Below the pieces are notes generated by a model. That model made no database searches. It had not been told where the DNA came from and was given only the letters and a program-made list of their open reading frames with translations. From assembly GCF_025264645.1 (NCBI RefSeq), contig NZ_CP073696.1, positions 1,426,001-1,490,000 of the forward strand: a stretch of 64,000 nt of DNA, in the 5' to 3' direction. Both the position numbers and the translations under genes were made by a program. The DNA is from Edaphobacter lichenicola (GTDB lineage Bacteria > Acidobacteriota > Terriglobia > Terriglobales > Acidobacteriaceae). Positions 1-8,611 of this stretch are shown in pieces. Position 1 is the stretch's first letter, and each line of letters opens with the position of its first letter.

Positions 1-1704
1 CCGTATGCTCAGCCAACTTCCTCCGCCCACATATGTCGCGAGCGGTGACGCTCCATTGTCATCAAATACATTCAAATTCTCATAACTCGCGACCTCATCA
101 GCAGAATCCAAAACCCTTTCAGTGACGCTTTTATGATCCTTTCTTCCGTCATCCCCTCCATATTGCGTTTGTCCATTGCTTCCACTGTCCGTACCCGCTG
201 CGGATCCTCGAGACTCGATCGCTGTCGCATGGACAACTACCGCATTCACTGTGATCTTCTCCAACTGAAGATAGGCAGTTATTGAAGGTAGCTCGCGATG
301 TAACATCTCCTCTCCGGTGGTGGACGACGCAGACACTGACGCATTTACTGCGCCAGCGTCAGTCATCTCCGCACGGACCTTCAACCAACCGTGTGTTCCG
401 TTCTGAATGCCTACCTCGAGGGCTGTTGGCGTGGCAGTCAACATCTGTGGCAGATTGTCGAATGAACCACCAACTCTGCCAGAACTTTCCCGTTCTCCAA
501 ATCCCATCTGGAAATCCGTAGCATGGCCGCCAGTCTCAATAGGCGCTGACAACTTCATCACAGTCGAATCAGACGGCATATGCCCAGGGACAACCATCTC
601 GGACCCGACTGCGTTGTTACCCGACATCGCATGGTCCGCGGTTATAGCAAAGCCCGACGTATTTTCCGGCTGCGAGTTGATGTCACCATTAACAGGCATC
701 CCTGTAGGTAGCAGCTTCTCCACGCCAGCACCACGCTTCGTCGATTCCGCCGCGTCGATCACGACAGGCGAAACTGTCGCGACGTCGGCTTCGGGCGAAT
801 CTTTTCCAGAGATGTATTTTGGCACCAAGCTGTCCTTCGTCGGAGTTATCTCAGCAAGGGAGCCTTTCCCTAACACGGAAACACCACCGAAATTTCCGCC
901 TGGTGTGCTGATCGGTTCAGCTTTGGGTGCGCTACTCGCAGCAAGAGCAGGCGTTATGGAGGCCTCAATCGTATGTCCCATCCTGGAGTGATCTGAACCT
1001 TCCATCACTGTAGTTGAAACAGATCCAGCCTTTACTGCGACCGGATGCGGCGCGGTCGCGACGTTTTGCACGAGCAGTGGTGCCGCTTTGCTTGGCGGGC
1101 TTTTTGCCTTCTTCTCGGTTGAAAGAGTCTCCGCTGTTGAAGTGGTTTTTGTCGCTTCTTTCTGGACCTGAATCTGTCCGCCTGGTGATAGCGGTCGACC
1201 TTCAGCATGCACCTGTGACAAGAAAGCATCGTTCTTGAAACTAGGTTCTTTCCCATCTTGAGGTGCTGAGCTAACTTCAGGCACTGGCTCCGTATCTTCG
1301 GAAGACGGAACGTCCTCTACCTCAGAATCCTCGGACATATTCTTATCGTGAGACCCTAATACCGGCACTTTGTGCTGGGGGACAATTTTCCCGATAACCG
1401 ATTCTCCCGCCCCATCGACGTATTCTTGACCCGCCCCTACTGCAACCGCCTTTCCCTTAACTTCCGGCAACACAGCGAAGGCCTCATTCGCAGTTTTCGC
1501 CAGTGTCTCCTCCTTCGAGCTTTGCAGCACAGTTGCCACATGCCCTGGAGAAACATCCTCCGACATTTTGACAGTGCCGCCTAAACGCTCATCAAAGCTC
1601 TTCGCGAATGAAATACCATCTGTCGCCTCTCGATCGGTGCTTGCTGGACGCACGCTGGTCTGATCCGCTCCAAGTTTCATTAAAATTTCTGTGCTTATCA
1701 TCAT
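1..1704 (-). CDS. fliK: Flagellar hook-length control protein FliK (3' end beyond window)
   Basis: An uninterrupted minus-strand frame of 568 codons runs from an ATG at 1704 to the window edge. The start is preceded by a GAGGAA-type ribosome site; a second ATG follows at once at 1701. The long N-terminal part is low in complexity and rich in Ser, Thr, Ala and Glu, as in FliK linkers. Around residues 430-490 is a stretch resembling the FliK C-terminal domain (LEVGIQNGTHGWLKVRAEM, then HRELPSITAYLQLEKI), which in the family contacts FlhB and switches export specificity. It follows fliJ at the end of the flgB-fliK operon, where fliK is usually found. The call rests on position plus this C-terminal pattern; FliK sequences are poorly conserved. 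Confidence 0.8.
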   Translation of the reverse strand, partial: MMISTEILMKLGADQTSVRPASTDREATDGISFAKSFDERLGGTVKMSEDVSPGHVATVLQSSKEETLAKTANEAFAVLPEVKGKAVAVGAGQEYVDGAGESVIGKIVPQHKVPVLGSHDKNMSEDSEVEDVPSSEDTEPVPEVSSAPQDGKEPSFKNDAFLSQVHAEGRPLSPGGQIQVQKEATKTTSTAETLSTEKKAKSPPSKAAPLLVQNVATAPHPVAVKAGSVSTTVMEGSDHSRMGHTIEASITPALAASSAPKAEPISTPGGNFGGVSVLGKGSLAEITPTKDSLVPKYISGKDSPEADVATVSPVVIDAAESTKRGAGVEKLLPTGMPVNGDINSQPENTSGFAITADHAMSGNNAVGSEMVVPGHMPSDSTVMKLSAPIETGGHATDFQMGFGERESSGRVGGSFDNLPQMLTATPTALEVGIQNGTHGWLKVRAEMTDAGAVNASVSASSTTGEEMLHRELPSITAYLQLEKITVNAVVVHATAIESRGSAAGTDSGSNGQTQYGGDDGRKDHKSVTERVLDSADEVASYENLNVFDDNGASPLATYVGGGSWLSIR

Positions 1705-1770
1705 TGTTCCTCGCCATCTCCAGCAGTGAGTCTATTTGCACGACGCAGTCCAAATTCTCTATAAAATTCA

Positions 1771-2253
1771 TTAGGAAGCTTTCATCTCCCGATCGTCACG
1801 CATCTTCTCCTTCGTAACTGTCCAGCGACGTCGCGCCAGAAACCGATCATCGGAAGCAGCCTGTGCCTGTCGTCCTTCTTCGATTTTTATCCGTGAGGCA
1901 ATCTCATCGAACATGTGTTGCATCTGCTCTCTCTTCAAACGACTTGCCATATACTGTTGACTGGCAGCATCATTTGACTGCTTGCGCTCTTGACGAACCT
2001 GTTCCAATCGCTGCCGTCGCCACCCCGCCGTCTCCTGTTGGGTCTTGGAGATCACCCACCCAACACCATCCTCGATAGCCAACGCTTCACGCCCATCGAT
2101 CCGAACTGACTCCGCAATATGTTGTTCTGCAACAATCACCAGTTCTGTCTCTCGAACTGCCGCTGTCGTCCGTTGCAGGTCAGCCGAATGCATTCCTTCG
2201 ACCGCCGCATACAAACCCACCAAGCGCCGCAACATATTAAATCGTTGTCGCAT
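1771..2253 (-). CDS. fliJ: Flagellar export chaperone FliJ
   Basis: A 160-residue, highly charged and almost wholly alpha-helical protein with long heptad-like runs, typical of FliJ. In the family FliJ is a coiled-coil that inserts into the FliI hexamer, resembles the gamma subunit of F1-ATPase, and helps couple ATP hydrolysis to export through FlhA. It starts 2 bases after the fliI stop codon and lies before fliK. The call is based mainly on position, length and coiled-coil character, because FliJ sequence is weakly conserved. Confidence 0.8.
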   Translation of the reverse strand: MRQRFNMLRRLVGLYAAVEGMHSADLQRTTAAVRETELVIVAEQHIAESVRIDGREALAIEDGVGWVISKTQQETAGWRRQRLEQVRQERKQSNDAASQQYMASRLKREQMQHMFDEIASRIKIEEGRQAQAASDDRFLARRRWTVTKEKMRDDREMKAS

Positions 2254-2255
2254 CG

Positions 2256-3596
2256 CTATAACTCCAACGCATTCAGCCGTGCAACACTTTCGTGCATTGT
2301 CGGGTGCTCGTCGCTACGCTGTTGAAGAAACTCACGCAGCAAAGGCATCGCTCTCATCGCGCGGTCCACGTCTTCATCAGTCCCGGCCTTATATGCGCCG
2401 ATGCGAATCAGGTCCTCCGATCGCGCATGAGCAGCCAACAATCTCCGCGCCGTCATCGCCTGTGCGCGATGTTCGGGTTGGGTAACCGCAGGCATCAACC
2501 GGCTCAGCGAATCGAGTACATCCACCGGCGGATACCATCCGCCGGAAGCCATCGCACGCGACAGTACCACATGCCCATCCAGCAGTGACCGTACAGCATC
2601 AACAATCGGATCCTGCTGATCATCGCCTTCCATCAGCACGGTATAAAACGCTGTGATGCTTCCGTTGTGAAAGTTCCCTGCCCGCTCTACCAGCTTTGCC
2701 AAACGGGAAAAGACTGACGGGGTATATCCTTTGCTCGCAGGAGGCTCACCCGCGGCTAATCCAAGCTCTCGTGCCGCCATTGCGTATCGAGTCAACGAAT
2801 CCAGAACCAACAAAACATGCTTTCCTTGAGCCGCGTAAAATTCGGCAACCGATGTCGCTGCTGCTGCTGCCTGCATCCTCAGCAATGGGCTCTGGTCAGA
2901 CGTGGACACCAACACAACCGACCGTTTGCGGCCCTCTTCGCCGAGAGAGTCCTCAACAAACTCTCTCACCTCACGTCCACGTTCTCCGACAAGTCCGACT
3001 ACGGTGAGATCTGCCGCCGTATTACGTGTCATCATCCCAATCAAAGTGCTCTTCCCGACACCCGACCCTCCGAAGATTCCCACTCGCTGCCCACGTCCCA
3101 CCGTGAGCATTGCATCCAGAACTCGAAGTCCCGTCTGCAACGGTTCTTTGATTGGCTCGCGTTCCATTGGATCTGGGACCGTCCCATCGAGCGACCACAT
3201 CTGTCCCACTCGCGGCGCAGGCAGACCATCGAGCGGTGCACCCAAGGCATCAATGATCCTTCCTTCCATCCCCCTACCAACGGCGATCCTTGGCTTCACA
3301 CCCATCGCCAGCACGACATCTCCATAACGGATCCCTTGAGTCTCTTTCAGCGGCATTGCCAACAAACGCCTGCCACGAAACCCAATCACCTCGGCTAGGT
3401 GCCTACGTCCTTCACTATCGACAATCTCGCAACACTCCCCGACGGAACACACTGGGCCCTCAGCCTCCACCGTTTGCCCATTGGCCTCTACAACGCGCCC
3501 GCTCCAGCGCCACGTGGGGCGGTTCGCCAACTGCGCCATGTAAGGAGCGAGGCTTCTTGCAGCCATCGCAATCTCTTCCGTAGCCGCACGCTTCAT
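2256..3596 (-). CDS. fliI: Flagellum-specific ATPase FliI
   Basis: 446 residues, the usual length. It is an F1-beta-like hexameric ATPase that energises the flagellar type III export apparatus at the cytoplasmic face of the basal body. The Walker A motif GGSGVGKST is at about residues 176-184. A Walker B-type strand (VLLVLDSLTRYAMAARE) and the PPASKGYTPSVFSRL segment specific to type III ATPases follow. The start overlaps the fliH stop by 4 bases, so translation is probably coupled to fliH, its regulatory partner. Confidence 0.97.
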   Translation of the reverse strand: MKRAATEEIAMAARSLAPYMAQLANRPTWRWSGRVVEANGQTVEAEGPVCSVGECCEIVDSEGRRHLAEVIGFRGRRLLAMPLKETQGIRYGDVVLAMGVKPRIAVGRGMEGRIIDALGAPLDGLPAPRVGQMWSLDGTVPDPMEREPIKEPLQTGLRVLDAMLTVGRGQRVGIFGGSGVGKSTLIGMMTRNTAADLTVVGLVGERGREVREFVEDSLGEEGRKRSVVLVSTSDQSPLLRMQAAAAATSVAEFYAAQGKHVLLVLDSLTRYAMAARELGLAAGEPPASKGYTPSVFSRLAKLVERAGNFHNGSITAFYTVLMEGDDQQDPIVDAVRSLLDGHVVLSRAMASGGWYPPVDVLDSLSRLMPAVTQPEHRAQAMTARRLLAAHARSEDLIRIGAYKAGTDEDVDRAMRAMPLLREFLQQRSDEHPTMHESVARLNALEL

Positions 3597-4342
3597 GCCG
3601 GCCTCCGTTGCATTAGATCAAAGAATCCGCGTTCAATCTCCTGCAACTGTGCACTGACACCCAGCTCAATCTTGCCGACATTCGTGTCTAGCACGCACTC
3701 ACCCGAGCCTAGCCTTTCGTCTGCCAGCAACTCGAATGAGGAGTTGTGATTCTCCACAAACACTTGGTGCCAGGTCTGTAATTCTTTTGTAGGTACTCGC
3801 AACACCGCTGTGCTGTCCTGCGCAAGCTTTTCCAGTGCTACCCTTACCACGCCGGTGAGCAAAAGTGGGTCAAGCTGCGCCTCACGATGCAACACGCGTT
3901 TCGCGACAGCCAAAGCCAGTTTCACAACCTCACCCTCGACTTCTGCAAAATACTTCGAACGCTGATCATGGAACTCCTCGACGATCTTAAAGACGACTGC
4001 TCGCTCTTCGGCGATTCTCTCCTCCAACTCCAACTCCCATTCGCGGCGCCCCTCAGCCTTCGCCTCACTCCGCTCCATCTCTATCCGCGAAGACATTTGT
4101 TCCGTCTGCGACCGCAACCTCTCATCAAGTGCCGCTAGTTCCTCTTTCAATAGCAACTCCGGACTTGTTGATTCATTAACTAACTTAGCATTACCATCCA
4201 CGTTTTCTGGCCGATTCAGCGGATAAAACTCTAACTTCGATACATCCCTTACATCCACTACCATCAACCGTGCGGGTGTCTGGCGCGCATCACTGAGATC
4301 GCTAGGAATAGCCTCCTCATTCTCAAATTGCGAGATCATCAT
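3593..4342 (-). CDS. fliH: Flagellar assembly protein FliH
   Basis: 249 residues. The middle is a Glu/Arg-rich coiled coil (about residues 70-125), followed by a C-terminal domain like that of FliH/YscL (FAEVEGEVVKLALAVAKRVLHREAQLDPLLL). In the family FliH binds and restrains FliI and docks it at the C-ring. The first 20 bases overlap the end of fliG in another frame, and the end overlaps fliI by 4 bases. This supports coupled translation of fliG, fliH and fliI. Confidence 0.92.
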   Translation of the reverse strand: MMISQFENEEAIPSDLSDARQTPARLMVVDVRDVSKLEFYPLNRPENVDGNAKLVNESTSPELLLKEELAALDERLRSQTEQMSSRIEMERSEAKAEGRREWELELEERIAEERAVVFKIVEEFHDQRSKYFAEVEGEVVKLALAVAKRVLHREAQLDPLLLTGVVRVALEKLAQDSTAVLRVPTKELQTWHQVFVENHNSSFELLADERLGSGECVLDTNVGKIELGVSAQLQEIERGFFDLMQRRPA

Positions 4343-5411
4343 CGACCTCCATCTTCAAAATCATCTTTCCCTCGCTCTCAAGCTGCCGTGCCAACGCCAA
4401 TAGCTCTTGCTGTGCCGCACCCACATCCCGCATCCGTACCGGCCCCAGCACCTCCATATCCTCCTTTAGCATCTCGACCGCGCGCGAACTCATCGCCTTG
4501 AAGAGGTGGGCCTTCACGTTGTCCTTGCCACCCTTCAACGCCATCGCTAACACTTTTTTGTCAGCCGCGCTAACAAACTCGCGAATGCTCTCTGCAGGTA
4601 CGGTCAACAGATCTTCGAACACGAACATCAGCTCTCGTATTCCAATCGCGACCTTGGGTTCGCTTTGTTCAATCTCCTCTAGAATTCCACGGCTATCACC
4701 TTGGTCGAGACGATTCAGCAACTCGGCTACCGCCCTGAAGCCCGAGTATGATTTTCTTCCGCTCGAACCCATCTTCTCCATCCGCTTATGTAGCGTCATT
4801 GCCACAGTCTGCGCCATCTCGGGTGAGAACTGGCGCATCTCAGCCAATCGCCGCACCACATCGACTCGCATCGCTCCCTGCAGGTTCATCAGGACCGTTG
4901 AAGCACGCTTTGCATCGAGATGTGCTAGTACAAGCGCTATAGTTTGAGAATGTTCATTCTCCAGAAACTTACTCAAATGCTGGGCGTCCATGTTTTGAAG
5001 CATCGCCATGTCACCATTTGTGCGTTCGCGAATTCTCTTCACCTGCAGCAAAAGCTCTTCTGCCCGCGTAGCACCAAAGGCCTCTGTAAGTAACTTCAGC
5101 GCATACTCCGGCCCCCCACGCACCATGTACTGCTGAGTCTCCAGAAGTCCATAAAACTCGGTCAGTACCTGTGTCAACTGCGATGCCGGAACATCTCCCA
5201 GCCGCGTAATTTCTTCGGTTACCCTCCGCACATCGTTCTCCGACAGGCTTTGAAATAGCTTCTTCGCCAGTTCATCTCCTATCGCTACCATCAGGATCGC
5301 GGCCTTTCGCAGCCCTGGAATATCTGCTGGCACAAACCCTGCCTCCGACGGCAATAGGAGCGGATTTTGCCGTATCGACTCTGCTTCCGAAAACTGCGTT
5401 GATGCACCCAT
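4323..5411 (-). CDS. fliG: Flagellar motor switch protein FliG
   Basis: 362 residues, slightly longer than usual because of an N-terminal extension of about 30 residues. The family forms the upper C-ring and carries torque through its C-terminal charged helix. FliG hallmarks are visible: KAAILMVAIGDELAKKLFQSL, an EHSQTIALVLAHL segment of the middle domain, and FVFEDLLTVPAESIREFVSAAD with conserved charged positions near the C-terminus. The start abuts the fliF stop, sharing one base. Confidence 0.96.
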   Translation of the reverse strand: MGASTQFSEAESIRQNPLLLPSEAGFVPADIPGLRKAAILMVAIGDELAKKLFQSLSENDVRRVTEEITRLGDVPASQLTQVLTEFYGLLETQQYMVRGGPEYALKLLTEAFGATRAEELLLQVKRIRERTNGDMAMLQNMDAQHLSKFLENEHSQTIALVLAHLDAKRASTVLMNLQGAMRVDVVRRLAEMRQFSPEMAQTVAMTLHKRMEKMGSSGRKSYSGFRAVAELLNRLDQGDSRGILEEIEQSEPKVAIGIRELMFVFEDLLTVPAESIREFVSAADKKVLAMALKGGKDNVKAHLFKAMSSRAVEMLKEDMEVLGPVRMRDVGAAQQELLALARQLESEGKMILKMEVDDDLAI

Positions 5412-7201
5412 TACACCTTCTCCTCAGACGTCCCAATCCATGCTTCGATCAAACGAGTACTCTGCGCAGGCTCCCGTCGAATGTGCTCGGACACCTGCTC
5501 AAAGATTCCTTGCTGCAGCTGGTAGGTCTTGTTCTTCGACCTTGTGAGAAGCGCGTCACTGCCAGGTTCGCTCTCCGACGGGAACAGTTGTTCGTCACTG
5601 GGAGCAAAGACCTCAACGTGAGGCGTCCTGGATTCCAACAACATCGGCTCACGCAGTGTCGCCGTCACCTCACGCGCCACTGGCCGCAACACGAACAGCA
5701 CAAGTAGCACGCCACAGATTCCAATTACCGCTGTACGCATCAAACCCGGCTGTGTATGCAAGAACCCACGTATCTGCTCCATCAACCGATCCATCGCTGG
5801 GGGTTTCACTTCGGGGGTGTTCGTGCTGAAACTCACGTTCTGCATCACGACCTGATCGCCGCGACGCGAATCGTAGCCTACCGCCGCCTGCGCAAGTTCC
5901 TCAAGTCTATGCATCTCCTCTGCACTTCGCGGTTTCCATACGACGTGCTCGAACTTACCAGTGCCCTCAGCCGTGCTACGGTCATTTACGACTACCGCAG
6001 CCGAGACGCGCCGCACCCGCCCTGGTCCTTGTTCCGCATGGATGAGGTGTTTTGTAACTCCGTAAGTCCCGTTTTCCTGATGCATGCTTTGTCCCAATCC
6101 AGTGCCTTGCTGGGGATACACTGGCAACACCTGCTTTTGCAACAACGGTGGCGTTCCCGGTGCAGCAGCCGCCTGCGAGCCGGCTACAGCACCCTCTGGA
6201 GCGGCCCCCGGCGAATTACTTGCCGTCCCTGGAACCCCAGATGGTACCCCGCGTCCTGCCGATACCTGTTCACTTTTCTGCATACTCAGCGTTGCTACTT
6301 CAGTCGGATCGTAGACCTCATCCGTCCGTTCTTCACTGCCCTCGTCGTAGCTCACATTCACTGTAGCCCGCACATTATCGCGCCCAGCTAACGGCTCCAG
6401 CATAGCCACCAGCTTCGCCGTCATCGCTTCCTCTGCATCAGCTTCCGCAGCGTTGCTTGAACGCTGCTTGAAGTTCACCCTCCCATCCGCATCGACCAGG
6501 GTTACCTGGTCAACGCTCAAGCTCTCGACCGATCCCGCAACCAAACTGCGAATCGCGTCGGCTTGCTCGGGGTCAATTGATGACCTCTTCAGCTTCAACA
6601 CAACCGAGGCCTTTGCAGTCTTCTCTTCCGCCGCAAACAGCGATGGCTGTGGCAATACCAGGTGGACCCGCGCCGACTTCACCACGCCCAGTGTTCCAAT
6701 CGTGTGCTCGAGCTCTCCCTCCAAAGCTCGCTGATAGTTGACGCGCTCATCAAATTCACTGCCTACCCAGTTTGGCTTGTCAAATAGCTCAAATCCCAAC
6801 CGGCCCGTTTGAGGCATTCCCTTTGCAGCAACCTCCATGCGCGCTTTATCCAACATATCTGCCGGAACCTGCAGTCCCGCACCATCGGCTGTCGTCTGGT
6901 ATGGAATGCCGGCTGCAGCAAGCTCCTGCGAGACCTGTTGCACATCCTTTCCGTCAAGGCCACTGAACAGCACACGCCAATCAGGCCGCCCAGCAAACCA
7001 GAACATCGCAGCGCACACGGCAGCTATAAAAACTGCCGATGCCATCAACCATGTACGCTTTCCCGCCGGCATCGCCATCAGGCGATCGCGAAATGCCGAC
7101 GCTATCGCCTGCGCTTTCCGTAACGGTCCATTAGACGTACTGATGCTGGCCTGCTCCGTCTTTTGCATACCCGCCCCGTTAATCTGCTCCGTATCTGCCA
7201 T
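5411..7201 (-). CDS. fliF: Flagellar MS-ring protein FliF
   Basis: 596 residues, close to the family norm. FliF forms the membrane-embedded MS ring on which the rotor and export gate are built. Two membrane segments are seen, near residues 50-70 and 490-510. Between them lie the YscJ-like ring-building motif region (DWRVLFSGLDGKDVQQVSQELAAAGIPYQ) and a Gly/Ala/Pro-rich periplasmic loop. The C-terminal cytoplasmic tail, which binds FliG in the family, ends one base into the fliG start. Confidence 0.96.
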   Translation of the reverse strand: MADTEQINGAGMQKTEQASISTSNGPLRKAQAIASAFRDRLMAMPAGKRTWLMASAVFIAAVCAAMFWFAGRPDWRVLFSGLDGKDVQQVSQELAAAGIPYQTTADGAGLQVPADMLDKARMEVAAKGMPQTGRLGFELFDKPNWVGSEFDERVNYQRALEGELEHTIGTLGVVKSARVHLVLPQPSLFAAEEKTAKASVVLKLKRSSIDPEQADAIRSLVAGSVESLSVDQVTLVDADGRVNFKQRSSNAAEADAEEAMTAKLVAMLEPLAGRDNVRATVNVSYDEGSEERTDEVYDPTEVATLSMQKSEQVSAGRGVPSGVPGTASNSPGAAPEGAVAGSQAAAAPGTPPLLQKQVLPVYPQQGTGLGQSMHQENGTYGVTKHLIHAEQGPGRVRRVSAAVVVNDRSTAEGTGKFEHVVWKPRSAEEMHRLEELAQAAVGYDSRRGDQVVMQNVSFSTNTPEVKPPAMDRLMEQIRGFLHTQPGLMRTAVIGICGVLLVLFVLRPVAREVTATLREPMLLESRTPHVEVFAPSDEQLFPSESEPGSDALLTRSKNKTYQLQQGIFEQVSEHIRREPAQSTRLIEAWIGTSEEKV

Positions 7202-7231
7202 CTCACCCAGCGTCTCTCTGAACCCAAGTTC

Positions 7232-7567
7232 TTAAAACTGCATTCCCATCATCTGCTGATATGCGCCTACCGCTTTATTGCGCACTTGCAACGCCAGCTC
7301 AAACGCCATACTTGCTTTTTGCGACGCAATCAGCGCGTCATGCACCTCGACGCCCGAACCGTTCAGCAACCCAGTCACAGCATCGGATGCCTTCTGATCC
7401 AGTGCGCTCGTCTCCTTGACCATCGACTGCAAGACTCCGGCAAACGGCACACTCCCCGAGCCGCCCGCATTCGAAGCGGCAACGCCCGCGTCGCTCAGGA
7501 AGCCATCATCAAGACCTCTAATACTGATCCCACTCATTACCGGTGAAACACCAGGCAATCCGACCAC
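7232..7567 (-). CDS. fliE: Flagellar hook-basal body protein FliE
   Basis: 111 residues. FliE joins the MS ring to the proximal rod. The C-terminal half carries the family pattern (EVHDALIASQKASMAFELALQVRNKAVGAYQQMMGMQF), and there is a short N-terminal region with FAGVLQSMV. The likely start is GTG at 7567, preceded by GGAGG; an internal ATG at residue 11 lacks a clear ribosome site. It lies between flgC and fliF in the expected order. Confidence 0.93.
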   Translation of the reverse strand: MVGLPGVSPVMSGISIRGLDDGFLSDAGVAASNAGGSGSVPFAGVLQSMVKETSALDQKASDAVTGLLNGSGVEVHDALIASQKASMAFELALQVRNKAVGAYQQMMGMQF

Positions 7568-7615
7568 AGCCCCTCCTCTACGCCGTTGAATGTTCTTACG
7601 TCATGCCGCACTGCG

Positions 7616-8137
7616 TTACTTCAAAAGATCAAGCGAAGAATTGAACATGCCCTTCTCTGCCGTAATTGCCGAGGCATTCATCCCATACGATCGTGTTGCC
7701 CCCATAAGATCCACCATCTCTGTCAACGGGTTGATATCCGGATACGCCACAAACCCATCAGGCCCAGCATCTGGATGCTGCGGGTCATACCGCTGCAACG
7801 GCTTACTCGCATCGGCAATCACACTGGTCACTTCAACTCCACCAGGAGTTAGATTGGCTGCAGTTAAGCCGTTGCTCATTCCAGTTTCTAATCCCCCAGC
7901 AAAGACGCTCTTAAACCCAAAGCTCTGGCCAGTACTACTATTGATCTGACTAGTCATGGAATCCTGAAAGGTCCCGCCACCTTGGGCCTCAAAAACTACA
8001 TGGTGCCGCTGATATGGTCCACCCTCCGGCGTCCGTGTGGTTTCAGCGTTAGCCATATTGGAAGCCACTACCTCGGCCCGCACTCGTTCGGCCTTCAACG
8101 CCGAACCGCTCACATCCATCACTCCAAAAATATTCAT
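7616..8137 (-). CDS. flgC: Flagellar proximal rod protein FlgC
   Basis: 173 residues. The N-terminus shows the flagellar rod signature (SGSALKAERVRAEVVASNMANAET), and the C-terminus has the matching helix (YGMNASAITAEKGMFNSSLDLL). These two ends pair as a coiled coil in rod and hook proteins. It starts 3 bases after the flgB stop codon, so the two are probably co-translated. There is no strong ribosome site of its own. Confidence 0.95.
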   Translation of the reverse strand: MNIFGVMDVSGSALKAERVRAEVVASNMANAETTRTPEGGPYQRHHVVFEAQGGGTFQDSMTSQINSSTGQSFGFKSVFAGGLETGMSNGLTAANLTPGGVEVTSVIADASKPLQRYDPQHPDAGPDGFVAYPDINPLTEMVDLMGATRSYGMNASAITAEKGMFNSSLDLLK

Positions 8138-8140
8138 GGC

Positions 8141-8509
8141 TTACTTCGAATCCATATGAATTGCACTCATCACAGTTGAAAAGTCACCCTTCAAAAGCTG
8201 CGTCCCGAGCTTGAACTGCATCTGCGCCTTAGCCAGTTGCAGTCCCTCACGATCCATCGACACATTGTTCCCATCCGGCCTCGCCACCAAACCATCCACA
8301 TCTTGCACTGGCGCCTGCGACCCTGCCAGACCCTCTGCGCCCGCACTGTCCTTCAACTGCCGTGCAAACTCCTGGTCAAAATCGAATCCTTGAGTCTTGT
8401 ACCCAGGAGTATCGACGTTCGCCATATTGCTGGCAGTTATTTGCATCTGTTGGCTCGTCAGATCGAGATACCTCCCCAACGCGTCGTCCATCCCTGAACT
8501 TATCTGCAT
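8141..8509 (-). CDS. flgB: Flagellar proximal rod protein FlgB
   Basis: 122 residues when started at ATG 8509, which has GGAGGT about 8 bases upstream. A longer in-frame version from 8587 would begin upstream of the sigma-54-like promoter and inside the preceding terminator, so it is rejected. The rod signature QMQITASNMANVDTPGYK is near the N-terminus, and the C-terminal helix (LQLAKAQMQFKLGTQLLKG) is intact. It is the first gene of the nine-gene operon reading leftward to fliK. Confidence 0.95.
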   Translation of the reverse strand: MQISSGMDDALGRYLDLTSQQMQITASNMANVDTPGYKTQGFDFDQEFARQLKDSAGAEGLAGSQAPVQDVDGLVARPDGNNVSMDREGLQLAKAQMQFKLGTQLLKGDFSTVMSAIHMDSK

Positions 8510-8535
8510 AGCCTGCACCTCCACGCCTGTATGTA

Positions 8536-8552
8536 TGCAGTCCTGCGACCAA
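8536..8552 (-). promoter_or_regulatory. Candidate sigma-54 (-24/-12) promoter of the flgB operon
   Basis: On the minus strand the 17-mer TTGGTCGCAGGACTGCA has GG and GC separated by exactly 10 bases. That is the invariant spacing of RpoN promoters. It matches the consensus at YTGG and TGCW but not in the CACG core. Transcription would begin near 8525, leaving a leader of about 16 bases that holds the GGAGGT ribosome site of flgB. The neighbouring gene encodes a sigma-54 activator, which strengthens the reading. Confidence 0.6.
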
Positions 8553-8580
8553 ACAAAAGCGCCCTCAAATGAGAGCGCTC
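8549..8580 (-). terminator. Rho-independent terminator after the sigma-54 activator gene
   Basis: On the minus strand an 8-pair stem with one mismatch (AGCGCTCTC / GAGGGCGCT, loop ATTT, bases 8558-8579) is followed by TTTTGTTT. It lies about 30 bases after the activator stop codon and ends just where the flgB promoter begins. Confidence 0.75.
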
Positions 8581-8611
8581 TTATCAACTTCTAACTTCGT
8601 TCTATTCGAAT

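Noticed and set aside
407..991. A 194-codon plus-strand frame
   Set aside because: It lies antisense inside fliK, whose minus-strand frame is open across the whole stretch and has a recognisable C-terminal domain.
8510..8587. Longer N-terminus of FlgB
   Set aside because: It would begin inside a terminator and upstream of the sigma-54-like promoter; the internal ATG has a good ribosome site and a normal rod-protein N-terminus.
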